Shown here in pieces: positions 16,771 through 23,530 of a DNA stretch of 35,624 nt; position 1 is the first letter of the stretch; each line of letters opens with the position of its first letter. Location: assembly GCA_019419625.1 (NCBI GenBank), contig DXZO01000069.1:172175-207798 (forward strand), given 5' to 3'. The stretch comes from Collinsella sp. (lineage in GTDB: Bacteria; Actinomycetota; Coriobacteriia; Coriobacteriales; Coriobacteriaceae). The notes beneath the pieces are model-generated. The model was not told the DNA's origin. It did not search any database and was given only the letters and a program-made list of their open reading frames with translations. A program made the position numbers and the translations under genes.

Positions 16771-16854
16771 GTTTGAACAAGTATTACTAGAGCGGTAGAA
16801 AACCTTCGGTGAACGGTTCTTGATACATTCGTACTTGACAAATATTGTCCAAAC
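16771..16854 (-). promoter_or_regulatory. Degenerate GTTTAAAC-like sites upstream of the importer operon
   Basis: Two near-palindromes lie upstream of the binding-protein gene: GTTTGAAC at 16771-16778 (context TTGTTTGAACAA) and GTCCAAAC at 16847-16854 (minus-strand context TTGTTTGGACAA). Both share TTGTTTGRACAA and resemble the perfect TTGTTTAAAC sites at gntR, the PTS gene and malQ. Their centres are 76 bp apart. No clear promoter hexamers were identified. The gap 16661-16954 otherwise holds only the gntR terminator. Confidence 0.5.
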
Positions 16855-16876
16855 AATTACACGCAACATAGAGAAA

Positions 16877-16921
16877 AAGCGCCTCGTTCGACCGATATCC
16901 CATCGGTCGAACGAGGCGCTT
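16877..16921 (-). terminator. gntR intrinsic terminator
   Basis: Perfect 20-bp stem (16877-16896 / 16902-16921) with loop ATCCC. On the minus strand it is followed by TTTTTCTC. It starts 33 nt after the gntR stop and ends leftward of it, isolating gntR from the importer operon. Confidence 0.93.
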
Positions 16922-16954
16922 CATGTCGAGGGAGCAGGCTTATGCGCATGTTCC

Positions 16955-17674
16955 CTATCGCTTGGAGTTGACGCGGTAGTGGAAGATCTCGGGATGCGTG
17001 CGGGCATGCGTCACCTCAAATAAGATGCCGTCCGAGGTGTACGACTGGCTCTCCATGACGGCAACGCAGTTGTATTTGCCAAGGTCCAAGTAGCTGCAGT
17101 CCTCATCGTTGGCGAGCTCGACGCTCACCGTACGCCGACTCGCCATCACTTTGACGCCGCGCTTGTGCTCCAGATAATCATAGATAGATTTTGCTGCGAT
17201 CTCGGGAGTCAGACCCTTGGCGATCGACTCCAAAAAGTAGCCATGGTCCACCTGGCGCGCGCTGCCGTTGAGGCTTCGGACGCGCACGACGCGAATCAGC
17301 TCCTCGCCCACCTTAAAGCCCAGGCGGCGAGACAGTTGCTCGGTGCAAATTAAATGTTCAAAGGATTTAACATCCGTCGATGCAACGGCGTTGTTGCGCT
17401 TTGCAAATTCGCCAAACGACTCGACTTCCTCGAGCGCGCCCAGCATGTCGGTCTCGCCCTTAAGCCAAATGACACGCACGCCCTTGCCGTGTATAGGCTG
17501 CACAAACATCTGGTCGGCCAGCATGCTCAAGGCGCGTCGAACGGTATTGCGCGTGCAGCCAAACTCCGCGGTCAGCTCGGCTTCGGTTGGCAGCATCTCC
17601 TGAAACGCATAGGTCCCGTTAATGATGCGCGAACGGATCTCGCGGTAGATTCCTTCGTAAATCGCTTTTGGCAT
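16955..17674 (-). CDS. GntR-family regulator with UTRA domain
   Basis: 239 residues. N-terminal winged helix (residues 1-70): IYREIRSRIINGTYAFQEMLPTEAELTAEFGCTRNTVRRAL is the typical GntR/HutC signature spread over the first helices. Residues about 90-235 form a UTRA effector domain ending in HARTHPEIFHYRV, as in TreR and similar sugar-phosphate-sensing regulators. Divergent from the PTS-HAD gene across a 227-bp gap with two TTGTTTAAAC sites, so it very likely controls that gene and itself. The same site lies in front of malQ, and degenerate versions lie in front of the importer. Effector: probably an alpha-glucoside phosphate or glucose-6-P (inference). Confidence 0.93.
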   Translation of the reverse strand: MPKAIYEGIYREIRSRIINGTYAFQEMLPTEAELTAEFGCTRNTVRRALSMLADQMFVQPIHGKGVRVIWLKGETDMLGALEEVESFGEFAKRNNAVASTDVKSFEHLICTEQLSRRLGFKVGEELIRVVRVRSLNGSARQVDHGYFLESIAKGLTPEIAAKSIYDYLEHKRGVKVMASRRTVSVELANDEDCSYLDLGKYNCVAVMESQSYTSDGILFEVTHARTHPEIFHYRVNSKR

Positions 17675-17726
17675 GACTTCACCTCTAATGAATATGTATG
17701 GCTAGGCACGATAGCATTTCTTAAAG

Positions 17727-17858
17727 TTGTTTAAACCGATTATCGGTAAAGCGACAGGATTTAACCGTTGGCGGTTTCTGTCGTGCCCAAAACGGTTTCG
17801 CCCAAAACTGCCGGCACGGCAGTCGTCCGGTCCTCTACAATGAATCCATTGTTTAAAC
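17727..17858. promoter_or_regulatory. Divergent gntR/PTS control region
   Basis: Two TTGTTTAAAC sites lie at 17727-17736 and 17849-17858, their GTTTAAAC centres 122 bp apart. The left one is close to the expected gntR promoter; the right one lies just downstream of a TACAAT -10-like hexamer (17836-17841) of the PTS gene, good positions for repression. A second perfect dyad ACCGAT-T-ATCGGT (17735-17747) abuts the left site. The right site also contains AAACGTTT, the core of the xfp operators, so overlap with LacI-type control is possible. Confidence 0.65.
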
Positions 17859-17901
17859 GTTTCACCACGCGCAATGCGCCTCGATATTCGAGAGGCAGAA
17901 C

Positions 17902-20355
17902 ATGCTGCAAAAAATCCAACGCTTTGGCGGGGCAATGTTCGCGCCCGCCATGCTGTTTTCCATATCGGGCCTTATGGTCGGCGTCTCCGCCCTCGCAACG
18001 TCTGCGGACATCGTCGGCGATCTCGCCGTATACGGAACCCCTTGGTACGTTTTTTGGACCATCATCCAGCGCGGCTCGTGGACGGTCTTTAAACGTCTTC
18101 CGCTCCTTTTTGCAGTAGCGCTGCCCATCGGCCTTGCCCAAAAGCAACCGGCACGTTGCTGCCTCGAGGCACTCGTGGCCTATTTTGCCTATTGCTTCTT
18201 TTTGAGCGAGATCATTAAGCTGAGCGGAGACAACCTTGGACTTAAGTACCCGTCGTCTTTGACCCCCGCTAGCGGCATCACCGTCATCGACGGCATCAAG
18301 ACGCTCGACACCGGCATTATCGGCCCGCTAGCGGTATCGGCAACCGTCGTCGCCATCCATGACCGCTTCTACGATGCCAAGGTTCCCGATTGGCTCGGCA
18401 CCTTCTCGGGCTCCTCGCTGGTCTACCTCATCAGTTTTTTTGCCGTGTTCGCCCTTGCCATTACCTCGGCCGCCATCTTGCCCTTTGCATACGCAGCGAC
18501 CGAAACGCTGCGCCACGCACTTGCGGGCGTCGGCCCCTTCGGCGTGGGCGTCTTTGTGTTTTTGGAGCGAGCACTCGAGCCTATGGGGCTGCACCACCTG
18601 CTCTACATGCCTATCTACTACGACAACTTGGTTATTAACGACGGCATCTACGCCACGTGGACCAACTTGCTTCCCATCCTCTCACACAGCACACGCCCCC
18701 TCAACGAACTTGCGCCCTGGGCTGGTTACACCGCCACCGGCTGGGTCAAGCTCTTTGGCCTTCCCGCCATCGCCGCAGCGTTCTACACCACCGCCAAGCC
18801 CGAACGCCGCGCCGGCCTCAAGGTTATCCTGGTTCCCGCCATCGTTGCCTCAGTGGTCTGCGGCGTCACCGAACCGCTCGAGTTTCTCTTTATGTTCACC
18901 TATCCCGGACTCTTTTTGCTCTATGCCGTCCTATCTTCCTGCCTCGCCATGGTTATGAACTTCTTTGGCGTCGTCGGCATCTTCTCGGGCGGCTTTATGG
19001 AAATGGCTGCCTTCAACTTTATCCCGCTCATGCGGACGCATGCCGGCTCCTACCTTTTGGCACTCGGAATCGGACTCATCTTTAGCGTCATCTTCTTTCT
19101 GAGCTTTCGAGGTCTTATCTTGACCTTTGACCTTAAAACCCCGGGACGCGAGGACCATATCGCCAGCAACGCGGCGCTCTCGCGCTTAACGGGAAACGAC
19201 GTTGACGAAAAACACTCATCCAAAACCGGCGCTTCCGGCGACCAGGCCTCACAAGATCATCTGCTCGCCGAGCAGGTTGTGATGCTTCTGGGCGGCGTCT
19301 CCAACATTGTGGGCGCAACCAACTGCGCCACGCGCCTGCGCGTCGAAGTCGTGGACCCCTCCATCGTCGCGGACAATGCGACCTTTGTCGCAGCGGGTGC
19401 CAAAGGCCTCATCGTCACCGGCAAGACCGCTCAGGTAATCATCGGCATCTCGGTACCCCGCGTCAAAGAGCACTTTGATCGGATTATTGGACTCGAGCCG
19501 GGTTTTGCATTCGCCGCCTCGCCTTTTCATGCCGGCGATGGCACCAAAAAGTATGGCAATGTCTGCTTCTTCGACATCGACGGTACGCTCGCCTGGCAAG
19601 ATCCCAAACTTGCCCAAGAGCTCCCCGAGGGCGAGCGAGACCTTTCCCCCTATCCCAACGAGACGGTTGCACAGGCAATTCGCGCGTTTGTCGCCAATGG
19701 CAACAAAGCCTTTATCTGTACGGGGCGCACCCTCAGCTGCATCCATCCCAAGCTGCTCGAACTGCCGTGGGCAGGCGTCGTGTGTCTCGCGGGCGGTTAC
19801 GCCGAACTCGAGGGGCGCATTGTGCGAAATGCAGCCATAAACCCTGGTCTGCTACAGCGCCTCGCCCCCTATCTCGAGCAATCGGGTGAGGTCATTCGCT
19901 TTGAGGGTATCGATCACGTGGTGCGCATGAGTGCAGATGCCCCCGAGACGTACGGATACGCACGCACCGTGGGCGACGCCGTCACGCAACTTGAGCACTA
20001 CAACGCCTATAAAATTCTTATGTCCACGCCACTTGCCAACCGCATCGCCCAAGATGAAGAGCTTGGACCTCTGCTCTGCCTCAATGAGCTCGAGCTCGAG
20101 GTCACAGAAATCTCGCCTCGCGAGTGCACCAAACGGGCCGGAATCAAGGCCGTGCTTGACGCCCTGGGACCAGACCACGGCACCGTATATGGCATTGGCG
20201 ACGCGAGCAACGACATCGCCCTCATGGAGGCGGTCGATGTCGGCATCGCCATGGGCAACGCGCCGGACTTCCTCAAGGAAAAGGCCGACTACGTAACCGA
20301 CAGCTTCGACCACGACGGCGTCGTCACCGCGCTCGAACACTTTGGGCTTATCTAG
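17902..20355 (+). CDS. PTS EIICB (alpha-glucoside type) fused to a HAD phosphatase
   Basis: 817 residues in three parts. Residues 1 to about 415: multi-spanning EIIC of the glucose superfamily, alpha-glucoside/maltose branch (WTVFKRLPLLFAVALPIGLA, GVTEPLEFLFMF). About 455-530: EIIB with phosphorylatable Cys475 in GATNCATRLRVEVV. About 553-817: Cof-type HAD hydrolase with nucleophile Asp558 and Asp560 in FFDIDGTLAW and the metal motif GDASND (767, 771). No EIIA domain, so one must act in trans. Inference: sugar is phosphorylated on entry and dephosphorylated by the attached domain, releasing free alpha-glucoside for MalQ/GlgP. ATG 17902 has a GAGAGG site 6 nt upstream. Divergent from gntR and flanked by its operators. 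Confidence 0.9.
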   Translation: MLQKIQRFGGAMFAPAMLFSISGLMVGVSALATSADIVGDLAVYGTPWYVFWTIIQRGSWTVFKRLPLLFAVALPIGLAQKQPARCCLEALVAYFAYCFFLSEIIKLSGDNLGLKYPSSLTPASGITVIDGIKTLDTGIIGPLAVSATVVAIHDRFYDAKVPDWLGTFSGSSLVYLISFFAVFALAITSAAILPFAYAATETLRHALAGVGPFGVGVFVFLERALEPMGLHHLLYMPIYYDNLVINDGIYATWTNLLPILSHSTRPLNELAPWAGYTATGWVKLFGLPAIAAAFYTTAKPERRAGLKVILVPAIVASVVCGVTEPLEFLFMFTYPGLFLLYAVLSSCLAMVMNFFGVVGIFSGGFMEMAAFNFIPLMRTHAGSYLLALGIGLIFSVIFFLSFRGLILTFDLKTPGREDHIASNAALSRLTGNDVDEKHSSKTGASGDQASQDHLLAEQVVMLLGGVSNIVGATNCATRLRVEVVDPSIVADNATFVAAGAKGLIVTGKTAQVIIGISVPRVKEHFDRIIGLEPGFAFAASPFHAGDGTKKYGNVCFFDIDGTLAWQDPKLAQELPEGERDLSPYPNETVAQAIRAFVANGNKAFICTGRTLSCIHPKLLELPWAGVVCLAGGYAELEGRIVRNAAINPGLLQRLAPYLEQSGEVIRFEGIDHVVRMSADAPETYGYARTVGDAVTQLEHYNAYKILMSTPLANRIAQDEELGPLLCLNELELEVTEISPRECTKRAGIKAVLDALGPDHGTVYGIGDASNDIALMEAVDVGIAMGNAPDFLKEKADYVTDSFDHDGVVTALEHFGLI

Positions 20356-20471
20356 CCGAGCCCCTTGCCGCGTTTGCTGCCGCAAAACTCAATCGTCTTC
20401 AACCGCCACGCTCGACGCCCCAATGTGGCAATATGTTGTCTGCATAATGCAACGGTGCAACCTAAGAAAGA

Positions 20472-21497
20472 ATGCGAGAATCCGTGTCCAGTCCGTTTAC
20501 CAGCTTTTTAGCCCAGCACTTTGACCAGATTAACAACTATCTGGCCACGTTTTTTGACGGACAGGCGACCTCCGCCGATATCGAGCGTTACCTGTATACC
20601 CCGCTCTCGGCATTTACGGCCAACGCCGGCAAGCGCCACCGCCCGCTCATCTGCATGCTCGCCGCCACTGCGGTAGGCGGCAGCTTTGAGAGCGCCCGCA
20701 GCGCGGCGGCAGCTATCGAGCACTTTCAGTCGGGAGCGCTTATCCATGACGACATCGCCGATAACGGGCAGCTGCGTCGCGGCAAGCCCTGCATGCACCT
20801 TACCGAGGGCACGGGGCTTGCCATCAACTGCGGCGATTTAGCACTCACCATGGTCACCAAGACGGTTCTCGACGACCCCACGCTCGAGGCAGACGTGAAA
20901 CTCCGCGTGCTCCACGAGCTCACCGAGATGATCGTCCGAACCATCGAGGGCCAGGCGCTCGACTTGGGCTGGGTCCGCGACGGGCGCTTTGACATCTCGG
21001 TCGACGATTATCTGGACATGGCGACGCACAAGACCGCGTACTACAGCGGAGCGACGCCGCTTGCCGCCGGAGCCATTATCGGCGGCGGCAGCGAAGAGCA
21101 GATTGAGGCACTGCGCGCCTTTGGGCTGCACACGGGCCTTGCCTTCCAGATTCAAGACGACCTGCTCAACTTGATCGGCACCAAGGAGGCCGCCAACAAG
21201 GACTTCCGCACCGATATCACCGAGGGCAAGCGCACCCTCGTTGCCGTGCATGCCCTGTCAGACGAGCGCTATCACGACGAGATCGAGGCAATCCTTTCCT
21301 CGGGCACCGAGGACCCTGCGCAGCTCGCACGCGCCGTGGAGATCTTCCAGGAGACCGGCTCCATCGATTACGCCCACACCTATGCGCTCGACCTGACCGC
21401 TAAGGCCAAGGCCGCTATCGAAGGCGTCGAGCTCGACCCGCATGCGCGCGAGCTCTTCCTCTCAATGGCAGATTTCTTTGTGGAGCGTCTTAACTAG
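20472..21497 (+). CDS. Polyprenyl (geranylgeranyl/farnesyl-type) diphosphate synthase
   Basis: 341 residues. Trans-isoprenyl diphosphate synthase that condenses isopentenyl-PP with allylic diphosphates; products feed quinones or undecaprenyl carriers. Seen: the first Asp-rich motif DDIAD (Asp93, Asp94, Asp97) after HFQSGALIH, GKRHRPLI near the N-terminus, and a second motif at 229-233 that reads DDLLN rather than DDxxD. An Asn at that position also occurs in GGPP synthases of eukaryotic type. Lys/Arg after it (FRTDITEGKRTL) is conserved. Chain length cannot be assigned safely. A weak AAGAAAG ribosome site precedes ATG 20472; a GTG at 20484 is an alternative. It stands alone, without other isoprenoid genes. 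Confidence 0.9.
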   Translation: MRESVSSPFTSFLAQHFDQINNYLATFFDGQATSADIERYLYTPLSAFTANAGKRHRPLICMLAATAVGGSFESARSAAAAIEHFQSGALIHDDIADNGQLRRGKPCMHLTEGTGLAINCGDLALTMVTKTVLDDPTLEADVKLRVLHELTEMIVRTIEGQALDLGWVRDGRFDISVDDYLDMATHKTAYYSGATPLAAGAIIGGGSEEQIEALRAFGLHTGLAFQIQDDLLNLIGTKEAANKDFRTDITEGKRTLVAVHALSDERYHDEIEAILSSGTEDPAQLARAVEIFQETGSIDYAHTYALDLTAKAKAAIEGVELDPHARELFLSMADFFVERLN

Positions 21498-21538
21498 CGG
21501 GGGTCATAAAACCTGTGGGCAGCGAGTTTGGGTACAAG

Positions 21539-21568
21539 TTGCTACACTATTGAGTGCATGTTTATAAA
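21539..21568 (+). promoter_or_regulatory. Candidate promoter of the peptidoglycan-binding protein gene
   Basis: -35 TTGCTA (21539-21544) and -10 TATAAA (21563-21568) with an 18-bp spacer, about 70 nt upstream of the ATG at 21637. Confidence 0.45.
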
Positions 21569-21636
21569 TTGTCTCGCGTTGTCTATCCGACACACGCTCA
21601 AAATAGTACGAATGGTACGCCGAAAGGGGTTCGTTC

Positions 21637-22542
21637 ATGGAACCTATTACCACGGGCATGCAGGGAGCAGCCGTCGAGGACGTCCAGTCCCGCCTTCTGC
21701 AGCTCGGCTATACAATCGATGACGCCGAGGTTGCCGACAAGCGCTTTGGCACCACCACCGAGCAGGCCGTCAGCACCTTCAGGCTCGACAGCGGCCTTGC
21801 TGCCGGTCATGCCGTCGATATCCCCTGTTGGAGCGCCCTGGTCGACGCCTCGTATAAGCTGGGCGACCGCACCCTGTATCTGCGCATGCCCAATTTCCAT
21901 GGCGCCGATGTGCAGGCCCTGCAGCGCGCTCTCAACGTTTTGGGCTTTGCCTGCGGCGAGGACGACGGCTACTTTGGTCCGCATACCGAGGCCGCCCTGC
22001 AGCAGTTCCAGGAAAATGTCGGCCTGTTTGCCGACGGCATGGCCTTCCAGGACACCTACGCCTACATCAACCGCCTGCACCATGTGTGGGAGGGCAAGCC
22101 CTCGGTCACCGAAGCCGAGTCCCGCATCGGTTTTGCTCGCGCCGCCAACGTGCTCGAGCGCTTCCAGATCGCCGTTATCGGTGAGGACCCCATCGCACGC
22201 AGCGTTGCTTCGCGCATGTGGAACATCGCCACGGCAACGACCGACAACAGCGGCATGATGCTCTGCGCCTCCGAGGTCCCAACCGACGTTGACCTGGTGC
22301 TCGAGATCGCAAGCGACGAGCTGCCCGCCGACGCCGCGCCACGCGCCACGATTGCCCTCGCCGAGTGCCACAACCTGGCCCAGCGCATCCGCACCGCCAA
22401 TGTCGCCGCGCAGCAGAAGCCGGCTCGCATTCGCATTGAGCTCACGGGCATGACGCGCTACAACGGCACCTTCACGGCCAGCGACGCGCAGACGCTCGCC
22501 GTACGCCTACTCGACGGCGTTTGCGATGCCCTCGCAGATTAG
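21637..22542 (+). CDS. Cytoplasmic tandem peptidoglycan-binding-domain protein
   Basis: 301 residues. Two PG_binding_1 repeats: residues about 4-65 (GAAVEDVQSRLLQLGY ... FGTTTEQAVSTFRLDSGL) and about 83-140 (GADVQALQRALNVLGF ... FGPHTEAALQQFQENVGL). The C-terminal 150 residues alternate beta and alpha (RFQIAVIGED, DVDLVLEIASDELP, TRYNGTFTASDAQTLAVRLL) and show none of the zinc-binding His/Glu residues of amidases. No signal peptide or membrane segment, so it should stay in the cytoplasm. The layout recalls actinobacterial CwlM, a non-secreted regulator of peptidoglycan synthesis with two such domains and an amidase fold, but this link is only by architecture. ATG 21637 has an AAAGGGG site. 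tRNA-Gln follows 38 nt later. Confidence 0.8.
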   Translation: MEPITTGMQGAAVEDVQSRLLQLGYTIDDAEVADKRFGTTTEQAVSTFRLDSGLAAGHAVDIPCWSALVDASYKLGDRTLYLRMPNFHGADVQALQRALNVLGFACGEDDGYFGPHTEAALQQFQENVGLFADGMAFQDTYAYINRLHHVWEGKPSVTEAESRIGFARAANVLERFQIAVIGEDPIARSVASRMWNIATATTDNSGMMLCASEVPTDVDLVLEIASDELPADAAPRATIALAECHNLAQRIRTANVAAQQKPARIRIELTGMTRYNGTFTASDAQTLAVRLLDGVCDALAD

Positions 22543-22580
22543 GTAAACTAGACGAGTTGCTTTTGGGCAACACCACACAT

Positions 22581-22655
22581 TGGGACGTAGTTCAACGGTA
22601 GAACTCCGGTTTTTGGTGCCGGCTGTTGGGGGTTCGAATCCCTCCGTCCCAGCCA
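22581..22655 (+). tRNA. tRNA-Gln(UUG)
   Basis: 75 nt including an encoded CCA. Acceptor stem TGGGACG/CGTCCCA (7 bp), D arm GTTC...GAAC, anticodon stem CCGGT/GCCGG with loop TTTTGGT, giving anticodon UUG (Gln), and T arm GGGGG-TTCGAAT-CCCTC. Discriminator G. A hairpin terminator follows. Confidence 0.97.
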
Positions 22656-22664
22656 TTAAAACTG

Positions 22665-22702
22665 AGCGCCCTAAGCCCATAACGGCCCAGGGCGCTTTCT
22701 TG
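22665..22702 (+). terminator. Terminator after tRNA-Gln
   Basis: Perfect 8-bp stem AGCGCCCT (22665-22672) / AGGGCGCT (22689-22696), 16-nt loop, followed by TTCTTG. It starts 9 nt after the tRNA CCA. Confidence 0.75.
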
Positions 22703-22704
22703 TG

Positions 22705-22960
22705 GGCAAGCGGAGGAATTCGAACCCGCAAGGGTGCGGAGCTGAGGAAACGCGAAGCGTTTTCCAGCGCAGCACGCAAGGAGCGAAGCGACGCAGCGGG
22801 GCGCGGCCGCCGAAAAGGCGGACGCGGAATCCCTCCGTCCCATACCAGCCAAGAGCCCCTCACGTCAAGCAAATCGAGCCAACGCCGCCAAGCGGAGGGA
22901 TCCAACCCGCAAGGGTGCGGAGCGACGCAGCGGGGCGCGGCCGCCGCAGGCAGACGCGGT
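22705..22960. repeat. Two diverged copies of a tRNA-like G+C-rich repeat
   Basis: The segment GAACCCGCAAGGGTGCGGAG near 22720-22740 recurs (with CAACCC) near 22904-22922. Each copy is followed, with a 40-odd nt insertion in the first, by GCGACGCAGCGGGGCGCGG. On the minus strand the units read like the variable arm plus T arm of a Ser-type tRNA (GCGGGTTCGAATTCCTCC), but no full cloverleaf forms. A separate AATCCCTCCGTCCCA copy of the tRNA-Gln 3' end lies near 22830-22844. This looks like debris from duplication or integration at tRNA 3' ends. No credible ORF. Confidence 0.55.
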
Positions 22961-23019
22961 GTCGGCACTTGGGGACGCTCCTAAGTGCCGGCATTATAGG
23001 AACGTCCCCAAGTGCCGGC
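22961..23019. repeat. REP-like palindrome
   Basis: Left arm GTCGGCACTTGGGGACG (22961-22977) pairs with right arm CGTCCCCAAGTGCCGGC (23003-23019) with one G-T pair. An inner TCCTA/TAGGA pair (22979-22983/22997-23001) extends the stem, and AGTGCCGGC occurs again inside (22984-22992). The form resembles REP sequences mobilised by Y1-type (RAYT) transposases, but no such transposase gene lies in this window. Confidence 0.75.
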
Positions 23020-23052
23020 TCGGGACTATTTTCGAGGACCCTCCGAAGGACT

Positions 23053-23282
23053 GTGGCCAAAAAACGGCAAATATGAGTACTGTTACCGTTGTAGCTACAT
23101 TATTTTCGTTAATAAAAGAAGATCTTAATGAGATTTATTCGCATCAAGGTCTTCCTTTAATGAACACTTGAGGAGATACGGCAGCTTATCTGCTCGATCG
23201 ACACGTCAAATCACCTTAAATGTGGTCAAAATTACTGCTACTAAAAGAGTATCAGTACTCATATTTGCCGTTTTTTGGCCAC
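23053..23282. mobile_element. MITE-like element with 30-bp perfect terminal inverted repeats
   Basis: Left end GTGGCCAAAAAACGGCAAAT... (23053-23082) and right end (23253-23282) are perfect 30-bp inverted repeats around 170 bp of A+T-rich DNA, markedly different from the G+C-rich neighbourhood. Both ends read ATGAGTACTG inward, giving tiny ORFs of 32 and 18 codons with no ribosome sites. No transposase. A target duplication is not obvious. Best read as a non-autonomous transposon; an RNA or peptide product of the interior is not excluded. Confidence 0.65.
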
Positions 23283-23321
23283 GGCTCTTTATAGACACCC
23301 TGTACAGCGACGGTGGTAGAT

Positions 23322-23352
23322 TTCGGAACGTGTCCGTCAGCCCCGTTCCGAA
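23322..23352. other. Hairpin between the MITE-like element and repeat copy B
   Basis: Perfect 9-bp stem TTCGGAACG (23322-23330) / CGTTCCGAA (23344-23352) with a 13-nt loop, no T-run. Nothing else was recognised in 23283-23385. Confidence 0.5.
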
Positions 23353-23385
23353 AAGCGAGCCGCATGCAACGGCCAAGCCACGACA

Positions 23386-23522
23386 GGCCCCGGGAGAGCG
23401 GGGACACCGGCTTAGGTTTATCGCGAGTTCCGCACGAACAGGAGGCCACTTAATGTGGCCTCCGTCGTGAGCAGGACTGTAGAGCAGGAAACCTAAGCCG
23501 GTGTCCCCGCTCTCCCGGGGCC
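23386..23522 (-). repeat. Variable-arm palindromic element, copy B
   Basis: Perfect 34-bp arms (23386-23419 / 23489-23522) around a 69-nt core (23420-23488). The core matches copy A except for paired changes: apical stem GGAGGCCAC/GTGGCCTCC instead of GAAGGCCAC/GTGGCCTTC, and middle stem CACGA/TCGTG instead of CGCAA/TTGCG. The arms start GGCCCCGGGAGAGCGGGG and are unlike those of the other copies except for the inner GGTTT/AAACC. It starts 8 nt after the stop codon of the minus-strand JetD-like gene. Confidence 0.9.
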
Positions 23523-23530
23523 GGCGGAAT

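Noticed and set aside
22705..22960. Peptide-coding ORFs over the tRNA-like repeats
   Set aside because: Arg/Gly/Ser-rich translations arise from tRNA-like and G+C repeat DNA; no ribosome sites and inconsistent frames between the two copies.
23074..23172. 32-codon ORF inside the MITE-like element
   Set aside because: It begins within the terminal repeat, has no ribosome site and no recognisable product; the mirrored start on the other strand is simply the inverted repeat.
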